From NCBI GenBank assembly GCA_019925095.2, contig CM034403.1:186001-250000 (forward strand): a stretch of 64,000 nucleotides of DNA. Direction: 5' to 3'. Each line of letters begins with the position of its first letter. The first letter of the stretch is position 1. The notes beneath the pieces were generated by a model. It was not told where the DNA came from. It made no database searches and saw only the letters and a program-made list of their open reading frames with translations. Below, piece by piece: positions 52,476-62,847 of the stretch. Both the position numbers and the translations under genes were made by a program. The stretch comes from Dendrolimus kikuchii. Lineage: Eukaryota; Arthropoda; Insecta; Lepidoptera; Lasiocampidae.

Positions 52476-52680
52476 GCCTCTGTGGTTCAGTGGGCTAAGC
52501 CTTTGCCGGCCTACCTCACTGCAACGCAGAGGCTCCGGGTTCGATTCCTGGTATAGTAAATTTCGGAAACGTATTTTCTCCGTTATTTACTATGGTCTGG
52601 GTGTCTGGGATCGGCCCCAGAGTAGTCCGTTGTATATTAGCCATAACACAAGCGTAAGTTGCTTAATATCTTTTTTCTCT
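52476..52680 (+). mobile_element. tRNA-derived SINE (CCTCTGTGGT head), second copy
   Basis: A-box-like TGGTTCAGTGGGCTAAGCC, then B box GGTTCGATTCC at 52538-52548. The body matches 40482-40735. It is inserted at the end of family G sequence. Confidence 0.82.
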
Positions 52681-52920
52681 CTCCTGTACATACCTTAGCA
52701 AGTGGAAGAAAGGAGACGGCATGCGACGTCAACAGCATCGCAATATTGGTAACCATATAAAAATCACCTTTTGCTTACGAACTGCAACGCGTACGCATCG
52801 TTTGAATATTGTTAATAATTTTTCGTCTATATACTTAATATATCATAATCATCAAATTAGTTACATTCGTGAAGTTTGAACATTAGTGCGTGTCTGTCTG
52901 CTAACTACTAAGAAACACAG
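52681..52920. other. Non-coding stretch, nothing recognised
   Basis: No match and no gene. Confidence 0.4.
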
Positions 52921-53092
52921 AGAAAAACGTCGGTTCGAATCGGCGTTGTGCCGGATATTGTTCCGACACAGCAATATGCTGAGTGCAAACCATGTTTGCT
53001 GAAAATGCGGCGTACAAATTCTCAAAATATGCTTTGTGTATAAAAATGTATAAGGAATGTAATTGCGTCGCAATTTCTTCAAATAAAGTTTT
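52921..53092 (+). repeat. Dispersed family F copy 2
   Basis: It matches 28480-28622, including CAGCAATATGCTGA and GCGGCGTACAAATTCTC. Confidence 0.6.
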
Positions 53093-53397
53093 TATTTCTT
53101 TCTTTCTCTCTTCACTACTTAAAGGTACTGTGCAATCTTTCTTTTACATAACTGTAATTATTGTCCTGTATTTCTCTGTGTTCTATGCAGCTATATTTTC
53201 ATTAATTGTGGTTTTACATGAACGGGGCATATACAGTAAATAATTCGCGTAACCAGAATAAGTTTTAATTTTTGCTGATTGTTAACAAAATAAAATTATA
53301 AACTAAACTATCTTGAAAATACTATTATATAAATATCTAATTATAAATAAACTAAATTATAAATAAATTAAACTATATATACAAACTAAAATTAAAG
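53093..53397. other. AT-rich non-coding stretch
   Basis: Repeated TAAACTAAATTATAAAT motifs near 53305-53380. No gene. Confidence 0.45.
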
Positions 53398-53905
53398 TAT
53401 AACATCTAGTTCTAGACCGCTGTCAGGCGGTAACTTGCCCAAAAGACTGGCCACATTGCCTCTCTGAATGGCAATGCTGATGCGTTGTCCGAGGTATAAA
53501 CCAGTCTTTTGGTCACGTGAGACATCCACCAGACGTTTCACTATGTCTCGATAAAGCTTGTGCGCCTCAGGCCCTCATGATCCCAGGGTCTCGACCCCAA
53601 AAGCCGCAAATATGTAGCCATTTCCGATGGTGATGATGTTGTGCAACAGCTCTACCGTCTGACATGCTAGTAGCTGGAAGATGGGACGCTGCCAAAGTAT
53701 CGACGCAAGACGCGTCCCATACTAAGGGGCGACCCATCTTCCAGGGCACCAATGACATACCATCGCGTCTCCTGCCATCGTCGCGGCACAGGCCGTTCGG
53801 TTCTAGGACGGCGGTGACAAGAGCCCGACGGATTATGTCATTAAGTGTTGCATGACGTGAAATTCTGTCGGCACTCCTGCTACACGATAACACAGGCCGC
53901 CCCTA
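53398..53905 (-). pseudogene. LINE C-terminal region: nuclease-like motif and IAIQRGN end
   Basis: The minus-strand frame 53567-53893 carries [21 protein letters not shown], then [11 protein letters not shown], then [19 protein letters not shown]. The D/G...D.TCVDT pattern is what one expects of a PD-(D/E)XK-type nuclease. After a frameshift near 53580 the adjacent frame continues [36 protein letters not shown] to a stop at about 53398. The same ending is at 7258 and 22781. The family follows an RT in invertebrate retroelements; the RT is absent here. A ~70-residue middle part is also missing. Confidence 0.72.
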
Positions 53906-54410
53906 GGCGAATGCAAGCACTTATTCCAAACGCGTTATCGTCTAGAAAAGTGCCCAATTTCGCCGAGGGGAGTGCCTGCAGCCACAAGCCAGTTATTTGT
54001 TTATTTCACGATAGAAAACCTAAAGCTAACATGACGAACATTTTCATTCTGCAACTGTATAAATAAGTAAAGTATCTCAAATAACACAAACTCAACTTCG
54101 AAATACTACCATTATAAAAATTTAAATAAAGTATGAAACATACATCATTAGCAACAAAGCAATTGTAAGAAGCAAAAAGTAGCCTTAACTAAGCGCACTG
54201 GCACTTTGTTCAGCTGTAATACCGTTTTTGTGTATGGAAGTCTAAATCGCCCCAATTAAAGCATCGCCGGGAATCGTCGGCGAAAATCAAGGGAAATCTA
54301 CCGCTTCCGGCCTCGCGAACAAAAAATGTATACATTTTGTAGCGTTACGATGAGACTCGCCGCGTCATGCTCAAATATAATGCAGTATACAAGTTTTTAT
54401 AGATTACTAG
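53906..54410. other. Non-coding stretch, nothing recognised
   Basis: No match. A short plus-strand frame at 53845-54066 overlaps the LINE fragment and is not credible. Confidence 0.4.
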
Positions 54411-56405
54411 CGGCCCCGGCAGACGTCCTGCTCTGAGAAAATAAAAATCTCCGGTTCTAATTGCGAATCTAAACCATCCGGGAACCCAGTCAAACGTCAA
54501 AAACAAAATCACCAAAATAGGTCCAGGTGATTAGATCAGGAGGATTCTAGAACCCGATATCAGCGCCACCTACCTGCTCTAATTGCGAATCTAAACGATC
54601 CGAGAACCCACTCAAACACACAAAAACAAAATCACCAAAATCGCTCCAGGTGATTAGATTAGGAGGATTCTAAAACCCGATTTCAGCGCCAACTACCTGC
54701 TCTAATTGCGATTCTAAACGATCCGAGAACCCACTCAAACACACAAAAACAAAATCACCAAAATCGCTCCAGGTGATTAGATTAGGAGGATTCTAAAACC
54801 CGATCTCAGCGCCAAACAACCTGTTCTAATTATGAATCTAAACCATCGGGTAACCCACTCAAACACACAAAAACAAAATCACCAAAATCGCTCCAGGTGA
54901 TTAGATTAGGAGGATTCTAAAACCCGATCTCAGCGCCACCTACCTGTTCTAATTATGAATCTAAACCATTGGGTAACCCACTCAAACACACAAAAACAAA
55001 ATCGGTTCAGGTGATTAGGAGGATTCTAGAACCCGATCTCAGGCCACTTCCGAAGGCTTTGTGGCGAAGCCTTAAGTGAGTAGCGACACCTCGTACCTGA
55101 CTCCCGGGGCCAAGACAAGGCCCCCACCTGCGTGCTTGCCTTAGCCAGCCGGCACGGAGTGGAGATCGCTAGAGCTAAGACTCAAGCTCCAGGCGTGGAA
55201 GTGATAAATGGGATCAAGTCAGAAGTAGCTTCGGTGAACCTGCAGCCCCCTTAGCCACTCACACCCATGTTGCCCCTGTCTTTATGGCATTTTTTGCCAT
55301 GCCATTTTTCCATGTTCCCTGAACATTGCGACGGGCAGACGCCATAGTCCCCATATTCCCAGACCCCTAGTACCACTAGCAGTTCACCCCAATAGTCCGG
55401 TACTTTTTGTCCTCATTTCCCACAATAGTTCTACGCTGGCCGGGGCTTGTCCTTGGGTGCATTGTTATATGTTGTGGACAGGGATAATCGCCGGTCAGTG
55501 TCACGCCACATTTACATTAAATTTGTCAAAGGGCCTCTACGTGTTGGCCTTATGAATCTAAACCATCGGGTAACCCACGCAAGCCCTCAAAAACAAAATC
55601 GGTCCGGGTGATTAGGAGGATTATGGAACCCGTGGTCAGCGAAACCTACATGTTCAAATTATGAATCTAAACCATTGGGTAACCCACTCATACACACAAA
55701 AACAAAATCGGTTTTTTTGATTAGTAGGATTCTAGAACCCGATCTCAGCGCCACCTACCTGTTCTAATTATGAATCTAAACCAGTGAGTAATGGGCGTGG
55801 GCACACATTCGCTGAATCGGTTCGGGTGATTAGGAGGATTCTAGTATTCGATCTGAGATCCCGCAACCTGTTCGCATTATGAATCTAAACCATTGAGAAA
55901 GACACTCATACATACTTAAACAAAATCGGTACAGGTGATTAGTCGGATTATTGAACCCTATCTCAGCGCCACCTACCTGTTCTAATTATGAATCTTAACC
56001 ATTGGGTAACCCATTCAAACACACTATAACAAAATCGGTTCAGGTGATTAGGAGTGCTTCCTAGAACCCGATCTTAGCGCCACCTACCTGTTACTAATTA
56101 TGAGTCTAAACGATTGCTTAACCCACTTGTTTACACAATAACATAGTCGGTTCAGGTGATTAGGAGGATTCTAGAACCCGATCTCAGCGCCACCTACCTG
56201 TTCTAATTATGAATCTAAACCATTGGGTAACCCACTCAAACACACAAAAACAAAATCGGTTCAGGTGATTAGGAGGATTCTAGAACCCGATCTCAGCGCC
56301 ACCTACCTGTTCTAATTATGAATCTAAACCATTGGGTAACCCACTCAAACACACAAAAACAAAATCGGTTCAGGTGATTAGGAGGATTCTAGAATCCGAT
56401 CTCAG
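54411..56405 (+). repeat. Tandem array derived from family D, about 13 units
   Basis: It begins with a family D start (CTAGCGGCCCCGGCAGACG). It then repeats a 110-125-bp unit: ATGAATCTAAACCAT...ACCCACTCAAAC, AAAATCGGTTCAGGTGATTAG, GAACCCGATCTCAGCGCCACC. There are about five units before and eight after a LINE-tail segment (55035-55548). The first group carries an extra GATTA and ATCACCAAA. The source unit is present twice in ordinary family D copies (58840-58990, 29820-29990). Confidence 0.88.
55035..55548 (+). mobile_element. LINE-tail segment copy 1 inside the array
   Basis: From TCAGGCCACTTCCGAAGGCT to TCTACGTGTTGGCCTT, it matches 56400-56958. It then joins directly to array units (ATGAATCTAAACCAT). 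It lacks two short pieces present in copy 2. It also carries GGCCGGGGCTTGTCC where copy 2 has an RTE-like string. Confidence 0.75.
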
Positions 56406-57045
56406 GCCACTTCTGAAGGCTTTGTGGCGAAGCCTTAGGTGAGTAGCGACACCTCGTACCTGACTCCCGGGGCCAAGACAAGGCCCCTACCTCCGTGCTT
56501 GCCTTAGCCAGCCGGCACGGAGTGGAGATCGCTAGAGCTAAGACTCAAGCTCCAGGGGTGGAAGTAATAAATGGCATCACGTCAGAAGTAGCTTCGGTGA
56601 ACCTGCAGCCCACCTCTCTACACCCCTTAGCCCCTCACACCCATGTTGCCCCTGTCTTTATGGCATTTTTTGTGCCCATGCAGGGAGTGGCGAGTCACCG
56701 TCTGCCCATTTTTCCATGTTCCCTGAACATTGCGACGGGCAGACGCCATAGTCCCCATATTCCCAGATCCCTAGTACCACTAGCAGTTCACCCCAATAGT
56801 CCGGTACTTTTTGTCCTCATTTCCCACAATAGTTCTACGCTAGCTGTTGCTCGTGCCTACCCCGCAAGGGAATATGGTGTAGACAGGGATAATCGCCGGT
56901 CAGTGTCACGCCACATTTACATTAAATTTGTCAAAGGGCCTCTACGTGTTGACCTTTCCGTGGCCCCACGCAAGCCCTCCAAATGTCCGGGCCATTTTTA
57001 TGGCCCGTGGTCTCGAAAGACATACAAATAAAAAAATATATATAT
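56400..57045 (+). mobile_element. LINE-tail segment copy 2, with a complete 3' end
   Basis: It follows the last array unit. Its end (GTGGCCCCACGCAAGCCCTC ... GGCCCGTGGTCTCGAAAGAC then AATAAAAAAA) matches the 3' end of the intact LINE at 38565-38635. This identifies the segment as the tail of a related LINE. The frame 56495-57031 has no recognised domain. Confidence 0.7.
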
Positions 57046-57478
57046 ACAACGCCAAGGTTTTTTTATTGTATTGATATACTGTTATTTGTTTAGCAGTGAG
57101 TAATGGGCGTGGGCTGCACTCGCTGATGGCGGGCATTAAATATGTATTCACTGAGACCCCGCAAATGTTCGCGATCCTACGGAGAAAGACGTATACATAC
57201 TTATTTCTACATATCGTCGTTTATTGCCCTATTCGTTTGTATGTTTTGTCTTACATAATTAAATTAAAACACTATACTTTAGATGGAGTGCTTCCTAAAT
57301 TTCTTACGGTCCTATTTACATTGAGTTAAACGAAGCTTGTAGGCTGCATTATTGATTAATATTTTATTTAAGTTAGTTAACATAAATATGCGCTGAAACG
57401 CTCCACGACGACGGAAATACCTAGAAGCTGTCACATTGTACAATATCGTAAATTTTTGACTGTATAAAACTAAGTAAA
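57046..57478. other. Non-coding stretch resembling odd array units
   Basis: The text CAGTGAGTAATGGGCGTGGG at 57094-57113 and several later strings recur in order inside array units at 55795-56160. No gene. Confidence 0.5.
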
Positions 57479-57617
57479 CTTAAGAACCGACGAGCGTGCA
57501 TGACAAGAGTTAGGAATGTGAAAGAAGCAAGTGAGGTGTGTAAGAATAAGCCTAAATGGCGCTCTGTTGTCCATGCCTACCCCGCAAGGGAACTGGCGTG
57601 AAGTTATGTATGTAAAA
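57479..57617 (+). mobile_element. RTE 3' end fragment
   Basis: It starts at TTAAGAACCGACGAGCGTGC (SLKNRRA block) and ends ARELA, stop and a short TGTA run. Confidence 0.85.
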
Positions 57618-57659
57618 CTAAGTAATAGTCTGTGCTATGCTGTAAGTGCCTGCCGCACA

Positions 57660-57860
57660 AACCCTGGCCTTCGTTCTCCTCTCACAAGTATGGTCGACAC
57701 CCATAATAAACTCTTTGAACACATAGACATATTTGCCGACTCACCTTCTAAATTCAAATCCCTGCTTCACAAAACAGTTATTCCATTTCTATTTTCTCCT
57801 TGCTCTTCTTCTTCCTTTACTAACTTTCTTTTCCTTCCTTCTATAAATAAGTAAATATTT
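57660..57860 (+). pseudogene. CR1-type LINE ORF2 C-terminal scrap
   Basis: The frame reads NPGLRSPLTS then HNKLFEHIDIFADSPSKFKS, similar to the HIDIF/DIDIFNSS..RFKSL ending of ORF2 at 38270-38320. It is a related but divergent 5'-truncated copy. Confidence 0.55.
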
Positions 57861-58512
57861 AATATTAAGCCTAGCGATTATCAAAACCCCTTTAATAATA
57901 TATTTATAATTTAACTTGTGGACAGCGCTGTGCGCTGCATTATTGATTAATATTTTATTTAAGTTAGTTAGATAAATATGCCTAATTCACTTCCAATAAG
58001 GTATTTAAAATTTATAAGCTCAATACTCAAAACATTTTATTCATAATCGCAAATAACCATGCCCTAATACTCTTTGATAATTTATATAATTCGTGCGCAG
58101 AAGGTTTGCCGACATACTGTGCCGAACCCAAATATTTGGGATATGGTGAATGAATAGAGAATTGTTATCCATGAGTGAAATTCGTAGATAAATTGAAATA
58201 CGTCTACTATAGTAATAATGAAATTCGTATTTACGTATTTCAAAATGAAAACTAATGCATTTCAATTTACTAAAATATTCTCGGCGAAAATGTTACGCTT
58301 TCTATTTAAGCTTTCAAAATGAAAAGCCACACATATACCTTTTGTTTGAAGGCTGTACGAGAGAGTTTTTAATTTATGTAAAAAATCCCCACAAATCCAA
58401 GTAACGCCAAGTTTGAACACCTCGCCGCGGGCGGGGGGTGGCTCGGCTCAGAAATGTACTAGCCATTTTCATTTTAATTCAAAATACTGGCTAATTAATT
58501 TTCAATGAAGAG
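57861..58512. other. Non-coding stretch, nothing recognised
   Basis: The phrase TGCATTATTGATTAATATTT occurs at 57346 and 57936, hinting at a duplicated segment. No gene. Confidence 0.4.
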
Positions 58513-58690
58513 CAAACATACATACATACATAACTTCACGCCAGTCCCCTTGCGGGGTAGGCACAAATAACAGAGCGCCATTTAGGCTTATTCTTACACA
58601 CCTCACTTGCTTCTTTCACATTCATAACTCTTGTCATGCACGCTCGTCTGTTCTTAAGGCTCCAGACCTTCTGCTAGTACACGATCAGTT
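58513..58690 (-). mobile_element. RTE 3' end fragment
   Basis: ACATACATACATACATAAC tail, then the ARELA...RRACMTR coding blocks on the minus strand. It breaks off near the RSL/VLAEGD position. Confidence 0.85.
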
Positions 58691-58782
58691 TCAAATATGC
58701 TGCTACAAAATGCTGGAATGATATTCCTCCACCCATAAAAGACCTGAAAACAATACATTCTTTCAAATCTATACTAACACTA

Positions 58783-59322
58783 GCGTCCCCGGCAGACGTT
58801 GTCCTGCCTTTAAAAAATAAAATTCTAGAACCCGATCTCAGAGCCACGCTCCGGTTCTAATTGCATCTAAACCATCCGGGTACCCACTCAAACACACAAA
58901 AACAAAATCACCAAAATCGCTCCAGGTGGTTAGGAGGATTCCAGAACCCGATCTCAGCGCCACCTACCGGTTCTAATTGTGAATCTAAAAGAGTAATATA
59001 TTTTTTTTATTCTAAATCATAACAAAATAAGATTAAAAATCTTGCCAAAAAATTATAGTTTATAATTAACAAATAAAAATACGGGTTGTTCGTAGAGGGG
59101 TGAAAATTTAGGGTTGTATGTATTTTTTAATGCTGTGTCCTAAAATATAAAAAATAAATTTTGAGGTGGACACCCTTTATCACTTAGGGGTTTGAAACAT
59201 AGATAGCAGCCGATTCTCAGACTTACTGAATATGCATAAAAAATTTCACACGAATCGGTCAAGCCGTTTCGGAGGAATATGGGAACGAACATTGTGACAC
59301 GAGAATTTTATATATAAGATTA
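58783..59322 (+). mobile_element. Dispersed family D, full-length copy
   Basis: From CCCCGGCAGACGTTGTCCTG to TGTGACACGAGAATTTTATA, with two internal ~110-bp units at 58840-58990. It is inverted relative to 29455-29998. Confidence 0.8.
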
Positions 59323-59329
59323 TAAAGCT

Positions 59330-60030
59330 GAAGAGTTTATTTGTTTGTTTAAACGCGCTAATCTCAAGAACCGCTGGTCCGATTTGAAAAATTCTTTCAG
59401 TGTTGAATAGTACATTTATCGAGGAAGGCTATAGGCTATATTATATTTTCAAAAAAATTAGGGATCCTTACTAAAAGTCCAATAATGTATCTCAAGGTGT
59501 AAACAAAATGACCCGAAAAAATCCTTACACGTCGTGCTGCGAAAACTATTGATTATAGAACAAAACAATGTACTACCACTTTGCAGAACATATCATTGTC
59601 TACAAAAAATATCTCGTAACCATATGTCTAACTATTGTAGTTATCTCACAATAAGTGTTTTCTTTTATCTTTCTTCAAAAACTCTTTATTTTGTACCTTG
59701 GTATAAATCCTTATCAAAATAAATTACTCCATATTCGAGACGAATTCAATTCATTTCTAGAACTTTTTGAACTATTCAATTCGGACGTTTCATTCAAAAG
59801 ATATCGCGATATTTAAAATGTAAGTATTAGTGTTGTAGCCAAATACACTACGCGCTAATCTCAGGAACCACTGGTCTGATTTGAAAAATTCTTTCAGTGT
59901 TGGATAGCCCATTTATCTAGGAAGGCTTTAGGCTATATATCATCACGCTAAGACCAATAGGAGCGGAGCACCAATGAAGAATGTTTCTAAATCAGAGGGT
60001 TTTGAAAGCAAATTCCACGCGGACGACGCT
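59330..60030 (-). mobile_element. Family C copies flanking a ~400-bp core (left inverted arm)
   Basis: A partial family C (59335-59445), then the core (59450-59850), then a complete family C (59855-60025), all in one orientation. The same arrangement lies in reverse at 60432-61040. Confidence 0.75.
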
Positions 60031-60431
60031 ATCGGCACCAGTGTCATTTAAATGAATCCATCTAACATCAGCATTATAACAATGTTTAAATAGGCTAAAA
60101 ATATATGATTGCAATAAAAATAAATCTCAACTGAACAAAAGAACACAATGTTCCAGCCTCAATTGCCTCCTTTTGTGTATAGAGAGGGTAAAGTAAATAA
60201 TCCCGTCGTGGAAGCAGGAAAACGTCGCCCCGTCAATCCGCGCCGAGATTCGAACGTTTCAATCAGTGACATCAGACCTCACAAGCTCCTTAGCCCAATT
60301 TCACATGATACTTACGCAATCGATCGCCATCAATAACTTATCCCTCCTATTTGATACACATATAGGCCAATACGTCTCTTGTGTAATCTCAAAGCTTTTT
60401 CCAATTACCTATTTTTTCTTCTTTATTAAAT
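60031..60431. other. Spacer between inverted arms
   Basis: Unassigned sequence. Plus-strand frame 60148-60336 (62 aa) has no recognisable motif. Confidence 0.4.
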
Positions 60432-61040
60432 ACTAGCTGTGCTCGCGACGTCGTCCGCGTGGAATTTGCTTTCAAAACCCTCTGATTTAGAAACATTCTT
60501 CATTGGTGCTCCGCTCCTATTGGTCTTAGCGTGATGATATATAGCCTATAGCTTTCCTCGATAAATGGGCTATGCAACACTGAAAGAATTTGTATATTTG
60601 GCTACAACACTAATACTTACATTTTAAATATCGCGATATCTTTTGAATGAAACGTCCGAATTGAATAATTCAAGAAGTTCTAGAAAGGTATTGAATTCGT
60701 CTTGAATATGAAGTAATTTATTTTGATAAGGATTAATACCAAGGTACAAAATAGAGTTTTTGAAGAAAAATAAAAGAAAACACTTATTGTGAGATAACTA
60801 AAATAGTTAGACATATAGTTATGCGATATTTTTTGTAGACAATTATATGTTCTGCAAAGTGGTAATACGTTGTTTTGTTCTATAATCAATAGTTTTCGCA
60901 GCGCGCCGTGTAAGGATTTTTTTACACCTTGGGTTACATTATTGGACTTTTAGTAAGGATCCCTAATTTTTTGACAATATAATATAGCCTATAGCCTTCC
61001 TCGATAAATGTACTATTCAACACTGAAAGAATTTTTAATA
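60432..61040 (+). mobile_element. Family C copies flanking a ~400-bp core (right inverted arm)
   Basis: Family C (60432-60595), core (60596-60982), then the end of another family C (60983-61040). It is the mirror of 59330-60030 with modest divergence. Confidence 0.75.
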
Positions 61041-61061
61041 AATGTAATATTTATAGATTAC

Positions 61062-61388
61062 TAGCAGCCCCGGCAGACGTTGCCCAGCTCTGAAAAAAAA
61101 AATCTACAACCCAATCCCAGCGCCACCTACCGGTTCCAATTGTGGATTTAAACCATCCGGGAACCCACTCTAACACACAAAAACAAAATCACCAAAATCT
61201 CTCCAGGTGATTAGGAGGATTCTAGAACCCGATCTCCGCGCCACCTACCGGTTCCAACGGAATGAAAAGTATCCTATGTCCGTCTCCTGGTTCTAAGCTA
61301 CCTCCCCAACAATTTTCAGCCAAATCGGTAAAGACGTTCTTGAGTTATAAATAGTGTAACTAACACGATTTTCTTTTATATATATAGA
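61062..61388 (+). mobile_element. Dispersed family D copy
   Basis: AGCAGCCCCGGCAGACGTTG to TTTTCTTTTATATATATAG. Its ends match the copy at 9691-10019 closely. Confidence 0.78.
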
Positions 61389-61518
61389 TTTCATATAATG
61401 TAAATCAATAATAGAATTGTGTTTATGTAAGTATTTAGAATTGTTATAATTTTATAATTTGATAAGATTGATGTGTACCCAAATAATTCTATAACCATGT
61501 TGAGTTTCGTTTCGTTTA

Positions 61519-61650
61519 ATACATACATACATACATAACTTCACGCCAGTTCCCTTGTGGGGTAGGCACGAACAACAGAGCGCCATTCAGGCTTATTCTT
61601 ACACACCTCACTTGCCTCTTTGACATTCATAACTCTTGTCATGCAAGCGT
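61519..61650 (-). mobile_element. RTE 3' end fragment
   Basis: ACATACATACATACATAAC tail through the ARELA, EASEVC and RACMTR blocks; broken at 61650. Confidence 0.85.
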
Positions 61651-61809
61651 CGTTTAATACAGTGAAACCAATTGACTTTGTTACCGTCTTTTGTACAATT
61701 ATTACCTGAATTTCTACGAATAAATATCCATTCGACGGGTCGTTCATCGAATAAAATAGCCCGTTCATTCATAATATACATTTAGATGATTGAAAGCGTA
61801 TAAATTATG

Positions 61810-61935
61810 TACATACATACATAACTTCACGCCAGTTCCCTTGCGGGGTAGGCACGAACAACAGAGCGCCATTTAGGCCCATTCTTACACACCTCACGTG
61901 CTTCTTTGACATTCATAACTCTTGTCATGCACTGC
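61810..61935 (-). mobile_element. RTE 3' end fragment
   Basis: GTACATACATACATAACTTC to GTCATGCACTG. Two such tails lie only ~160 bases apart in the same orientation. Confidence 0.85.
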
Positions 61936-62400
61936 ATTGTGGTTGCATTGCCGTAGCCGAAGGCAGTATGTAAAGTGATATTATTACAAGTTTTCACCAA
62001 CTAAGTGTTTTAACTTCTACGACTCCATCGACCTGGGCATCTTAGAACCACCACCATCAGCGTGTACCACAAATATATATTATATGCGCGACCATTCCCC
62101 AATTCAGTAGCTGGATCAATGTAAAGCAGCCTTTACTCAGGATATGACCAGAAGTGCTATTGCGCCTGAGGCATTAAGCAGTGAGGGTCGGAAGACACTG
62201 GAAACTCGCTTAAGCAATCAGCCAAGTAATAAAAGTTCGTTTAATTCTCAGACCCCTTGCTCAAGAACATTCGGGTCAACGGATATCGTTGCGAATAATG
62301 AAATCACGTCGGATTTTAATATTTTATTCAATTATTTTACAGCTTTTGCTCTCTTGATGAATCTGAGAAGAGAAATATCGTTTGGTTTTGTAGGATTTAA
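61936..62400. other. Non-coding stretch, possible single-copy DNA
   Basis: Plus-strand frame 62144-62470 (108 aa) runs into an RTE tail. Its first ~85 residues are Ser/Asn-rich and match nothing I know. Low-confidence chance frame. Confidence 0.35.
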
Positions 62401-62515
62401 AAAAAAAATACATACGTACATAACTCCACTTCTCTTGCGGGGTAGGCACGAACAACAGAGCGCCATTTAGGCTTATTCTTACACACCTCACTGGCTTCTT
62501 TGACATTCATAACAT
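62401..62515 (-). mobile_element. RTE 3' end fragment, head-to-head partner
   Basis: CATACGTACATAACTCCACT through the EASEVC block. It faces the plus-strand copy at 62578. Confidence 0.82.
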
Positions 62516-62577
62516 TAAAAAAAATAACAACCCATAAACGTCCCAGTGCCGGGTTTGGGGCTCCCATTATAGGGAAA
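62516..62577 (-). mobile_element. tRNA-SINE 3' fragment between RTE copies
   Basis: CCCAGTGCCGGGTTTGGGGC and CTCCCATTATAGGG match the tail block of the SINE at 19560-19600. The continuation is found after the second RTE copy at 62748-62850. Confidence 0.6.
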
Positions 62578-62750
62578 GTACTAGCGGAGGGTGATGTCAG
62601 GAGCCTTAAGAACAGACGAGTGTGCATGACAAGAGTTATGAATGTCAAAGAAGCAAGTGAGGTGTGTAAGAATGGGCCTAAATGGCGCTCTGTTGTTCGT
62701 GCCTACCCCGCAAGGGAACTGGCGTGAAGTTATGTATGTATGTATGTATT
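62578..62750 (+). mobile_element. RTE 3' end fragment inserted in a SINE
   Basis: AGTACTAGCGGAGGGTGATG through VVRAYPARELA to TGTATGTATGTATT. ATTATAGGGAAAG lies on both sides (62566-62578 and 62747-62759), which looks like a target-site duplication. It therefore inserted into the tRNA SINE. Confidence 0.85.
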
Positions 62751-62847
62751 ATAGGGAAAGAATGGACAGTATACCTACCACTCTTGTCCAAGGCGACTTG
62801 ACAGGTTTGACACATCGGTTATATCGATTTGGAATTTTCAACACGAT

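Noticed and set aside
56495..57031. 178-aa ORF as a possible host gene
   Set aside because: It lies within a duplicated LINE-tail segment, contains the LINE 3' end and an RTE-like patch, and has no recognisable domain.
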